Shown: positions 1-5,479 of the stretch, piece after piece
Layout: each line of letters begins with the position of its first letter
Numbering within the stretch: position 1 is the first letter of the stretch
Made by a program: the position numbers and the translations under genes
Notes under the pieces: model-generated
Told to the model about the DNA's origin: nothing
The model's input: only the letters and a program-made list of their open reading frames with translations
The model's database searches: none
DNA from: an uncultured Variovorax sp.
GTDB lineage: Bacteria; Pseudomonadota; Gammaproteobacteria; Burkholderiales; Burkholderiaceae
Assembly: GCA_946478645.1 (NCBI GenBank)
Contig: CAMLCW010000345.1
Coordinates: 1 to 5,479, forward strand
Length of the DNA stretch: 5,479 nt
Direction: 5' to 3'

Positions 1-709
1 GGAACTCCGCGCGCACGTAGTCCGACAGCCCCATCCAGCCGAACAGGCTCAGCAGAATCAAGAGCAGCGCCACGCTCGGCGAGAAGATTGCGCTGAAGAT
101 GATCAGCAGATACAGCTCGGGCATCGAGCCCCAGATCTCGATGAAGCGCTGAAAGACCAGGTCGGTCTTGCCGCCGAAGAAGCCCTGGACCGCCCCGGTC
201 CCGATGCCCAGCAGCACGCCGATGGCGGTGAGCGCCAGCGCGAACAGCACGCTGACCCGAAAGCCGTAGATCAGCTGTGCCAGCAGGTCGCGGCCGCGGT
301 CGTCGGTGCCGAACAGGTTCTCGCGCGAAGGCGCGGCAGGATTCGGCAGCTTGGCGAAATAGTTGAGCGTCTGCGGCCCGTAAGGGTTGGGCGCGTACAC
401 GGCCCAGTTGCCCCCCGAGGTGATGCGCTCGCGGATGAACGGGTCGAGGTAGTCGGCCGGCGTCTCGAAGTCGCCGCCGAAGGTCTTCTCGGGGTAGTCG
501 CGCAGCACCGGGAAGTAGGTCTGGCCCTCGTAGCGCACGACCAGCGGCTTGTCGGTCGACAAGAGTTCGGCGAACAGGCTCAGCACCACCAATATCGTGA
601 ACGCCACCAGGCTCCAGAAGCCCAGCGGATTGCGGCGGAAACGGCGCCAGGCGCGGCGTCCCGGGCTCAGTGAGTGCGGAGCGCTGGAACGAAGCTCAGA
701 GGGGGCCAT
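1..709 (-). CDS. yejE: YejE-type peptide ABC transporter permease (partial, C-terminus beyond window)
   Basis: This is an inner-membrane permease subunit that should pair with YejB to form the channel of a Yej-type oligopeptide importer; in enterobacteria this system also takes up microcin C. The 236 visible residues show a basic N-terminus, a first membrane segment near residues 31-50, a periplasmic stretch with DKPLVVRYEG and YFPVLRDYPEKTFGGDF, the LFGTDDRGRDLLAQLIYG motif (132-149) typical of OppC/YejE permeases, then membrane segments near 152-172 and 197-225. The visible part ends at DYVRAEF, matching E. coli YejE near residue 228 of about 341 as I recall it. The final third, with the EAA loop that contacts the ATPase, lies outside the window. 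The ATG at 709 is preceded in frame by TAA GCG, so no longer ATG start is possible. The best Shine-Dalgarno match, GGGAAG (minus strand of 717-722), is weak. There is no visible disruption. Confidence 0.95.
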   Translation of the reverse strand, partial: MAPSELRSSAPHSLSPGRRAWRRFRRNPLGFWSLVAFTILVVLSLFAELLSTDKPLVVRYEGQTYFPVLRDYPEKTFGGDFETPADYLDPFIRERITSGGNWAVYAPNPYGPQTLNYFAKLPNPAAPSRENLFGTDDRGRDLLAQLIYGFRVSVLFALALTAIGVLLGIGTGAVQGFFGGKTDLVFQRFIEIWGSMPELYLLIIFSAIFSPSVALLLILLSLFGWMGLSDYVRAEF

Positions 710-863
710 CGCTTAGCTTCCCACCCTGTCGTCAGCGCCGCGAGGTACCGGCGCGGCGAAGGCCAGGAACACCGCGGAACCGGCTCCGCCGGGCCGCTGG
801 TGTTGCCCCCTTGAGGGGGGAGTCGAGCGACACGAAGTGCGCGAGGGACGGGGGTGGGTCATT
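710..863. repeat. Palindrome-rich intergenic element between yejB and yejE (putative interspersed repeat)
   Basis: These 154 bases contain no credible gene and separate two permease genes that are normally adjacent or nearly so. Several inverted repeats are visible: a 7-bp stem 736-742/752-758 around a loop containing GGTACC; a 5-bp stem 780-784/788-792 with a TCC loop; CCCCC-TTGA-GGGGG at 806-819; and a hairpin at 827-842 with stem CAC/GTG, loop GAA and an outer GCG/CGC after one bulged A. The series CCCCCTTGAGGGGG, then the CACGAAGTG hairpin, then GGGGGTGGGTCA resembles intergenic elements I recall from Comamonadaceae genomes. That resemblance is memory and cannot be checked here; only one copy is in the window. 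The yejB stop abuts one edge and the yejE start the other, so the weak yejE ribosome binding site may be supplied by the element. It lacks a T tract on either strand after the stems, so it is not an obvious intrinsic terminator. Confidence 0.5.
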
Positions 864-1898
864 TCAGTCAAATTTCACCCTCGGGTCGACCCAGACGTAG
901 CAGAGGTCTGAAATGAGCTTGGTCGCGAGCCCGATCACCGTGAACAGGAACAGCGTGCCGAGCACCACCGGATAGTCGCGCCGGATCACGCTCTCGTAGC
1001 TCAGCAGGCCGAGGCCGTCGAGCGAGAACAGCGTCTCGATCAGCAGCGAGCCGGTGAAGAACGCGCCGATGAAGGCGGCCGGAAAGCCCGTGATGATCGG
1101 GATCAGCGCATTGCGGAAGATGTGCTTCCAGAGCACCTGGCGCTCGGCCAGCCCCTTGGCGCGCGCGGTCAGCACGTACTGCTTGCGGATTTCCTCGAGG
1201 AAGGAATTCTTCGTGAGCATGGCCGTCACGGCAAAACTGCCGAGCACCATCGCCGTCACCGGCAGCGCGATGTGCCAGAGGTAGTCGGCGATCTTCGCGC
1301 CCCAGCCCAGCGTTTCCCAGTTGGGCGAGGTCAGCCCGCGCAGCGGAAACCACTGCAGCTGTCCGCCAAAAATGACGAGCAGCGCCACCCCGAGCACGAA
1401 GCCCGGGATCGCATAGCCGATCAGCACGATCAGCGTGGTGACGAAATCGAAGCGCGAGCCGGCGCGCACCGCCTTCGCCACGCCGAGCGGCACCGCGATC
1501 AGGTAGCTGATGAAGAAGGTCCAAAGCCCCAGGCTGATCGACACCGGCAGCTTTTCCTTGACGAGTTCCCAGACCGCCTTGCGCTGGTAGAAGCTCTCGC
1601 CGAGGTCGAGGCGTGCGAACGACTTGAGCATCTGCCAGAAGCGCTCGTGCGCGGGCTTGTCGAAGCCGTAGAGCTTCTTGATCTCCTCGATGCGCTGCGG
1701 GTCGAGCCCCTGGCGGCCGCGGTAGCCGGCGCCGGCAGCCGCCGAGCGCTCGCCGCCCGAGTCGCGGCCCTGCAGCTGCGCCACCATCTGCTCGACCGGC
1801 CCGCCCGGCACGAACTGGATCACCGTGAACGTGATGAGCAGCACGCCCAGCAGCGTCGGGATCATCAGCAGCAGGCGTTTGAGGATGTAGCTGGCCAT
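864..1898 (-). CDS. yejB: YejB-type peptide ABC transporter permease
   Basis: This 344-residue inner-membrane protein is the first permease of the Yej peptide importer and should heterodimerise with YejE. It begins MASYILKRLLLMIPTLLG, with a membrane segment near 8-30 ending in FVPGGPVEQ, as in OppB/DppB/YejB permeases. A periplasmic region follows, containing YRGRQGLDPQRI and LYGFDKPAHERF (about 59-88). Further membrane segments lie near 120-142, 150-178, 205-228, 268-290 and 308-332. The cytoplasmic EAA loop is visible as TARAKGLAERQVLWKHIFRN (244-263), which should dock to the ATPase. It ends VDPRVKFD, as in E. coli YejB. The same frame is open upstream to an ATG at 1973, but that would add 25 proline/arginine-rich residues read out of frame from yejA, so the ATG at 1898 is chosen by homology. 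No good Shine-Dalgarno is visible. The start lies 22 bases after the yejA stop, suggesting co-transcription and perhaps translational re-initiation. Confidence 0.95.
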   Translation of the reverse strand: MASYILKRLLLMIPTLLGVLLITFTVIQFVPGGPVEQMVAQLQGRDSGGERSAAAGAGYRGRQGLDPQRIEEIKKLYGFDKPAHERFWQMLKSFARLDLGESFYQRKAVWELVKEKLPVSISLGLWTFFISYLIAVPLGVAKAVRAGSRFDFVTTLIVLIGYAIPGFVLGVALLVIFGGQLQWFPLRGLTSPNWETLGWGAKIADYLWHIALPVTAMVLGSFAVTAMLTKNSFLEEIRKQYVLTARAKGLAERQVLWKHIFRNALIPIITGFPAAFIGAFFTGSLLIETLFSLDGLGLLSYESVIRRDYPVVLGTLFLFTVIGLATKLISDLCYVWVDPRVKFD

Positions 1899-1920
1899 TC
1901 CGGGGGAGATGCGTCTCTGT

Positions 1921-3717
1921 TCACTTGTTGGCGGGCGAGGCCCACCACGTCGAAAGGGCCCAGTCGCCCGCATCGTAGTACGGCGGGATGGTCGGCGGCA
2001 GCACCACGCCGGCGGGCCGGTAGCCGATCAGGAAGTCGCTGCCGTAATACATCGGGATCGAATAGTGGCCGTGCGACAGCACACGGTCGAGCACGCGCAT
2101 GGCGGTGGCGAGCTCACCGCGCGTGGTGGCCGCGACCACCTTGCCGATGATCGCGTCGACCGCCGGGTCGGCGATGCCCCATGCATTGGCCGAGCCGTTG
2201 GTTTCGGCCGCCTTCGAGCCGAACAGCTCGAACAGCTCGCCGCCCGGCGCGCTGCTGCCCGGAATGCGCCGTGTCGTCATGTCGAAGTCGTGGTTGTCCA
2301 TGCGCTGCTGCGCGAGCGAGAAATCGACGGTGCGAAAGCTCAGCGCGATGCCGAGCTTCCTCAGCGAAGCCTGCAACGGCGTGGCAACGCGGATCAGCGA
2401 AGGCTGGTCGTTGAGGAACTCGATCGCGAAGGCTTCGTTTTTCTCGTTGCGCAGCGCGCCGTCGCGGTAGGTCCAGCCGGCCTCGGCCAGCAGCGCCCTC
2501 GCCCGCCGCAGGTTGCCGCGCAGGCTGCCCGGCGGCTCGGTGCTCGCCGGCACGGCAGCAGGCCCGAACACCTCGGGCCGGAGCCTGGCGCGCAGCGGTT
2601 CCATCAACGCCAGTTCGTCGGGCTTGGGCAAGCCCTCGGCATGGAACTCGCTGTTCGGGAAGTAGCCGTGCACCCGCTTGTAGAGGCCGTAGAACAGCTG
2701 CCGGTTGAGCCATTCGAAATCCATCGCGAGGCCGATCGCCTCGCGCACGCGCACGTCCTTGAACTTGTCGCGGCGGGTGTTGAAGATGTAGCCCTGGAAA
2801 TCGCCGGGGTTCTGGTTCTCGAAAGCGCGCTTGACGATCTCGCCGCTGTCGAACTGCTTGCCCTTGTACTGGCGCGCCCAGTTGCGTGAGGTGAACTCGC
2901 GCATGAAGTCGAACTCGCCGGCCTTGAGCCCCTCGAAGCGCGCGGTCTCGTCGAGGTAGACCTTGTAGACGATCCGGTCGAAGTTGAAGAAGCCCTTGCG
3001 CACCGGCAGCTCGGCGCCCCAGTAGTCGGTGCGGCGCACATAGGTGATGTCGCGGCCGAGGCGGTCGCTCGCGGGGCGGTAGGGGCCGGATGCGATCGGC
3101 ACCTCGGTCACGACCTGGTCGAAGGGCTTGCCCGCGCCCCACGCGCGGCTGAAGACCGGCATGCCGCCCACCACCAGCGGCAACTCGCGGTTCGGGCTCG
3201 CGAAGTCGAAGCGCACGCGGCGCTCGCCGAGCGCCGTGGCCTTGCGCACCTCGGCATAGATCGTCTTGAACTGCGGCGAGGCGAGCGGCCCGGTGAGCGT
3301 CACGAACGAATGGACCACGTCGGCCGCGAGCACCGGCGAGCCGTCGTTGAAGCGGGCCTTCGGATGGAGCCTGAAGGTGGCCGACAGCCGGTCGGGGGCC
3401 ACTTCCACGTCCTCGGCCAAAAGGCCGTAGACCGTGGTCGGCTCCTCCGAATTGCCGGTCATCAGGCTCTCGAACATCATCGGCCCGATGCCCGAAGGCG
3501 CCGTGCCCTTGAGCGTGAACGGATTGAACTTGTCGAAGTTGGTCGGCCGCGTCGGCGGCACGAGCCTGAACTCGCCGCCTTTCGGGGCGCCGGGGTTCAC
3601 GTAGCCGAAATGGGTGAAACCCGGCGGGTACTTGATGTCGCCGAATTGCGCGTAGGCATGGGCAGCCCAGGAGGGGGCCGCCGAGAGCGCCAAGAAAAAA
3701 AACAGCCAACCTCGCAT
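1921..3717 (-). CDS. yejA: YejA-type periplasmic oligopeptide-binding protein
   Basis: This is the extracellular solute-binding protein (SBP family 5) that should capture peptides in the periplasm and deliver them to YejB/YejE. From the start used here it has 598 residues. It opens with a Sec-type signal peptide: MRGW, a hydrophobic [11 protein letters not shown] core and a likely cleavage site around SWAAHA (16-21). Family landmarks include [77 protein letters not shown] and a C-terminal [11 protein letters not shown]. The length and order match E. coli YejA as I recall it. The frame is open to ATGs at 3756 and 3813. ATG 3717 gives the most typical short signal-peptide N-region, but it has no Shine-Dalgarno; ATG 3756 would add 13 residues, has a weak GGAAAG upstream, and would overlap the fabI start on the other strand. 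The function is confident and the start is uncertain. The signal peptide is encoded across a run of eight T. Confidence 0.95.
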   Translation of the reverse strand: MRGWLFFFLALSAAPSWAAHAYAQFGDIKYPPGFTHFGYVNPGAPKGGEFRLVPPTRPTNFDKFNPFTLKGTAPSGIGPMMFESLMTGNSEEPTTVYGLLAEDVEVAPDRLSATFRLHPKARFNDGSPVLAADVVHSFVTLTGPLASPQFKTIYAEVRKATALGERRVRFDFASPNRELPLVVGGMPVFSRAWGAGKPFDQVVTEVPIASGPYRPASDRLGRDITYVRRTDYWGAELPVRKGFFNFDRIVYKVYLDETARFEGLKAGEFDFMREFTSRNWARQYKGKQFDSGEIVKRAFENQNPGDFQGYIFNTRRDKFKDVRVREAIGLAMDFEWLNRQLFYGLYKRVHGYFPNSEFHAEGLPKPDELALMEPLRARLRPEVFGPAAVPASTEPPGSLRGNLRRARALLAEAGWTYRDGALRNEKNEAFAIEFLNDQPSLIRVATPLQASLRKLGIALSFRTVDFSLAQQRMDNHDFDMTTRRIPGSSAPGGELFELFGSKAAETNGSANAWGIADPAVDAIIGKVVAATTRGELATAMRVLDRVLSHGHYSIPMYYGSDFLIGYRPAGVVLPPTIPPYYDAGDWALSTWWASPANK

Positions 3718-3754
3718 GCGAGAATTCTGCCCAAGATTTTCAAGAGGCAGATCC
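3711..3754. promoter_or_regulatory. Divergent yejA/fabI start region with palindromes (possible promoter or operator)
   Basis: The preferred yejA and fabI starts are separated by only 37 bases. CTCGCATGCGAG (3711-3722) is a perfect 12-base palindrome spanning the yejA start codon, and it overlaps AGAATTCT (3721-3728), a perfect 8-base palindrome. A possible extended -10 for fabI is TGC followed by GAGAAT (3717-3725, four of six matches to TATAAT), which would place the transcript start about 20-25 bases before the fabI ATG. No convincing -35 hexamer lies at the right distance, only the A run at 3695-3702. No convincing yejA promoter was found; it would have to lie inside the 5' end of fabI. 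The palindromes could bind a regulator or could be chance: about one perfect 12-base palindrome is expected per window of this size, and only the placement is notable. Confidence 0.3.
3743..3747 (+). promoter_or_regulatory. Ribosome binding site of fabI
   Basis: AGAGG lies seven bases before the ATG at 3755, a near-consensus Shine-Dalgarno at good spacing. It fixes the fabI start at 3755 rather than at the in-frame ATG at 3716, which would add 13 non-homologous residues and begin opposite the yejA start codon. Confidence 0.8.
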
Positions 3755-4537
3755 ATGGGCTTTCTTTCCGGCAAAAAACTGTTGATCACCGGCGTGCTGA
3801 GCAACCGCTCCATCGCCTACGGCATCGCCAAGGCGTGCCACGCGCAGGGCGCCGAACTGGCGTTCAGCTACGTGGGCGAACGCTTCAAGGACCGCATCAC
3901 CGAGTTTGCGGCCGATTTCGGCTCGAAGCTGATCTTCGACTGCGACGTGGGCGATGACGCGCAGATCGACAAGCTGTTCGCGGACCTGGCCGAGACCTGG
4001 CCCACCTTCGACGGCTTCGTGCACAGCATCGGCTTTGCACCGCGCGAGGCCATCGCGGGCGACTTCCTCGACGGCCTCTCGCGCGAGGGCTTCCGCATCG
4101 CGCACGACATCAGCGCCTACAGCTTCCCGGCCATGGCCAAGGCGGCCCTGCCCTATCTCAATCCAAAGTCGGCCCTTCTCACGCTGACCTACCTGGGCGC
4201 CGAGCGCGCGCTGCCCAACTACAACACCATGGGCCTCGCCAAGGCTTCGCTCGAAGCGTCGGTGCGCTACACCGCGGCGGCGATCGGCCCGAAGGACATG
4301 CGCGCCAACGGCATCAGCGCCGGCCCGATCAAGACGCTGGCCGCGAGCGGCATCAAGGATTTCGGCAAGATCCTCTCGGCCGTCGCCGACGCTTCGCCGA
4401 TCCGCCGCAACGTGACCATCGAAGAGGTCGGCAACGTGGCCGCCTTCCTGCTGAGCGATCTGTCCAGCGGCGTCACCGCAGAGATCACCTACGTGGACGG
4501 CGGCTTCAGCCGGGTGGTCCCGGGCATGGCGGAATAA
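3755..4537 (+). CDS. fabI: Enoyl-[acyl-carrier-protein] reductase (NADH), FabI
   Basis: This cytoplasmic enzyme catalyses the last reductive step of each cycle of type II fatty acid synthesis, converting trans-2-enoyl-ACP to acyl-ACP, typically with NADH. The protein has 260 residues, close to the 262 of E. coli FabI. It is a short-chain dehydrogenase fold with the FabI-type nucleotide motif [13 protein letters not shown] (13-25), the cofactor-loop region DCDVGD (62-67), SIGFAP (91-96) and the catalytic pair Tyr156 and Lys163 in [10 protein letters not shown] (154-163), with Tyr146 also present. [17 protein letters not shown] (187-203) forms the substrate-binding loop, and the C-terminus carries the usual YVDGGFS. 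Gly93, Met159 and Phe203, positions linked to triclosan resistance in E. coli, have the sensitive-type residue. The start is set by AGAGG seven bases upstream. It is divergent from yejA and only 35 bases before the ligase gene, with no clear terminator between. Nothing suggests damage. Confidence 0.98.
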   Translation: MGFLSGKKLLITGVLSNRSIAYGIAKACHAQGAELAFSYVGERFKDRITEFAADFGSKLIFDCDVGDDAQIDKLFADLAETWPTFDGFVHSIGFAPREAIAGDFLDGLSREGFRIAHDISAYSFPAMAKAALPYLNPKSALLTLTYLGAERALPNYNTMGLAKASLEASVRYTAAAIGPKDMRANGISAGPIKTLAASGIKDFGKILSAVADASPIRRNVTIEEVGNVAAFLLSDLSSGVTAEITYVDGGFSRVVPGMAE

Positions 4538-4572
4538 GCCGGTCCTTCTTCCTGCCAGGCCGGATCGCCGCC

Positions 4573-5442
4573 ATGGGGCCCCACCTCCCCCTCACTCGAC
4601 GCGCGCTGCTGCTCGCCGGCATCGGCGCGCTCGCGGCGCGCACCGCGGCGGCTGCGAACGACGGCGCGCCGCGGTTGATGCTTGCGGGGGTCTACCGGCC
4701 GGGCATGTCGCTCGACGATTACTGGGTGAGCGAGAAATACGACGGCCTGCGCGGCTTCTGGGATGGCCAGCGGCTCTGGACCCGCGGCGGCGAAGCCGTC
4801 ATGGCGCCGGCCTGGTTCACCGCGCCGCTGCCAAGGGTGCCGCTGGACGGCGAACTCTGGGCCGGCCGCGGGCAGTTCGAGCGCGCGGCCTCGACCGTGC
4901 GCAGTCAGACCCCCAATGACGTGGCCTGGCGCGAGATGCGCTTCATGGTGTTCGACCTGCCGACCCATGGCGGCGACTTCACCGCTCGCCTCGCAGCGCT
5001 GCGCCAGTTGCTGCCGATCACCGGCGCGCCCTGGGTGGTGCTCGTGCCGCAGGAGCGCGCCACCACCCATGCCGCGCTCCAGGCACTGCTCGCCAAGACC
5101 GAGAAGATGGGCGGCGAAGGCCTCATGCTGCACCGGGGCAGTTCGCTCTACCGCGCCGAGCGGAACAACGACCTGCTGAAGGTCAAGAGCTACGAGGACG
5201 CCGAGGCGCGCGTGGTCGGGCACATCGGCGGCAAGGGCCGGCATGCCGGGCGGCTCGGCGCGCTGCTGGTCGAGACGCCCGACGGCAAGCGCTTCAGGCT
5301 CGGCAGCGGCCTGACCGACGCCCAGCGCGAGCATCCGCCCGCCCTCGGCACCTGGGTCACCTACCGCTACAACGGCACCCATGCGAGCGGGCTGCCGCGC
5401 TTCGCGCGCTTCATGCGCGTTCGAGCCGGCGCGCCCTCCTGA
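4573..5442 (+). CDS. ligE: Lig E-type exported ATP-dependent DNA ligase
   Basis: This is a minimal ATP-dependent DNA ligase that should seal nicks through a ligase-AMP intermediate. Its 289 residues comprise a signal sequence, a nucleotidyltransferase domain and an OB-fold, with no extra DNA-binding domain, as expected for bacterial Lig E (roughly 270-290 residues). Motif I is SEKYDGLRGF, with Lys55 the likely adenylated residue. Motif III is LDGELW with Glu94, motif IIIa is RFMVFDLP (123-130), motif IV is EGLMLH (182-187) and motif V is LLKVK (201-205). The OB-fold runs from about 207 to 284 (VVGHIGGKGRHAGRLGALLV, FRLGSGLTD, VTYRYNGTHASGLPRF). The N-terminus has LTRRALLLAGIGALAA followed by alanines, a cleavable export signal with twin arginines, so a periplasmic location is inferred. 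ATG 4573 is the only start giving this complete signal. The Shine-Dalgarno is poor, so expression may depend on read-through from fabI 35 bases upstream. The family call is firm; the biological role is not known from the sequence. Confidence 0.93.
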   Translation: MGPHLPLTRRALLLAGIGALAARTAAAANDGAPRLMLAGVYRPGMSLDDYWVSEKYDGLRGFWDGQRLWTRGGEAVMAPAWFTAPLPRVPLDGELWAGRGQFERAASTVRSQTPNDVAWREMRFMVFDLPTHGGDFTARLAALRQLLPITGAPWVVLVPQERATTHAALQALLAKTEKMGGEGLMLHRGSSLYRAERNNDLLKVKSYEDAEARVVGHIGGKGRHAGRLGALLVETPDGKRFRLGSGLTDAQREHPPALGTWVTYRYNGTHASGLPRFARFMRVRAGAPS

Positions 5443-5479
5443 GGCACGCCGGCCGGCCCTGGCCGCCTACTTCTGCAGC

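Noticed and set aside
670..900. Small plus-strand open frame across the yejE start and the intergenic repeat
   Set aside because: It overlaps yejE and yejB on the opposite strand, runs through the palindromic repeat and looks like random GC-rich translation.
864..1973. Longer yejB starting at the ATG at 1973
   Set aside because: The extra 25 residues are out-of-frame yejA sequence, overlap yejA by 53 bases and have no counterpart in YejB. The typical N-terminus begins at 1898.
1122..2889. Two long plus-strand open frames opposite yejB and yejA (1122-2150 and 1909-2889)
   Set aside because: They have arginine/alanine/histidine-rich compositions typical of antisense frames in GC-rich genes, no recognisable domain, and overlap each other and well-supported genes.
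2114..3709. 531-codon minus-strand frame inside yejA
   Set aside because: It is in an alternative frame of the clearly real yejA, extremely arginine-rich and without family features.
4031..4365. Triclosan-resistance substitutions in FabI
   Set aside because: Gly93, Met159 and Phe203 all match the sensitive E. coli residues, so no resistance allele is visible.
4538..4572. Possible terminator between fabI and the ligase
   Set aside because: Only a 4-bp CCGG/CCGG pairing over a wide loop and no following T run.
4489..5382. 297-codon minus-strand frame opposite the ligase gene
   Set aside because: It mirrors a gene with complete ligase motifs, is rich in Ala/Gly/Arg/His and has no recognisable motif or ribosome binding site.
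5443..5479. Possible convergent gene end (minus-strand Leu-Gln-Lys then TAG at 5467) and a GC-rich stem (AGGC/GCCT and GGCC/GGCC) that could be a terminator
   Set aside because: Three codons cannot establish a gene, and the stem is irregular and lacks a T tract. More sequence to the right would decide it.

Overview
The window reads as an ordinary chromosomal segment of a GC-rich betaproteobacterium. High GC, strong third-position G/C bias, the style of the proteins and a Comamonadaceae-like intergenic repeat suggest Burkholderiales, perhaps near Variovorax. The genus is an inference from memory, not a database match. All five recognised genes belong to known families, and I found no credible undescribed multi-gene system.

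Left part (1-3717, minus strand): a Yej-type peptide ABC importer in the order yejA, yejB, yejE. yejE runs off the left edge. YejA is the periplasmic binding protein and YejB and YejE are the two membrane permeases. The ATPase yejF would be expected beyond position 1. yejA and yejB are 22 bases apart, but yejB and yejE are separated by 154 bases of palindrome-rich sequence that looks like an interspersed repeat inserted within the operon.

Centre (3711-3758): a compact divergent junction. The preferred starts of yejA (leftward) and fabI (rightward) are only 37 bases apart. The junction holds a perfect 12-base palindrome over the yejA start, an adjacent 8-base palindrome, and a second palindrome containing the fabI ATG. 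Any promoter must overlap coding sequence or fit in very little space.

Right part (3755-5442, plus strand): fabI, the NADH-dependent enoyl-ACP reductase of fatty acid synthesis, with all catalytic residues intact. It is followed after 35 bases by a minimal ATP-dependent DNA ligase of the Lig E type with an N-terminal export signal containing twin arginines. The two are close enough to be co-transcribed, although their functions are unrelated. The last 37 bases hold no gene that can be called.

The points most worth a second look are the repeat inside the yej operon, the palindromic overlapping start region, and the possible Tat export of the DNA ligase.
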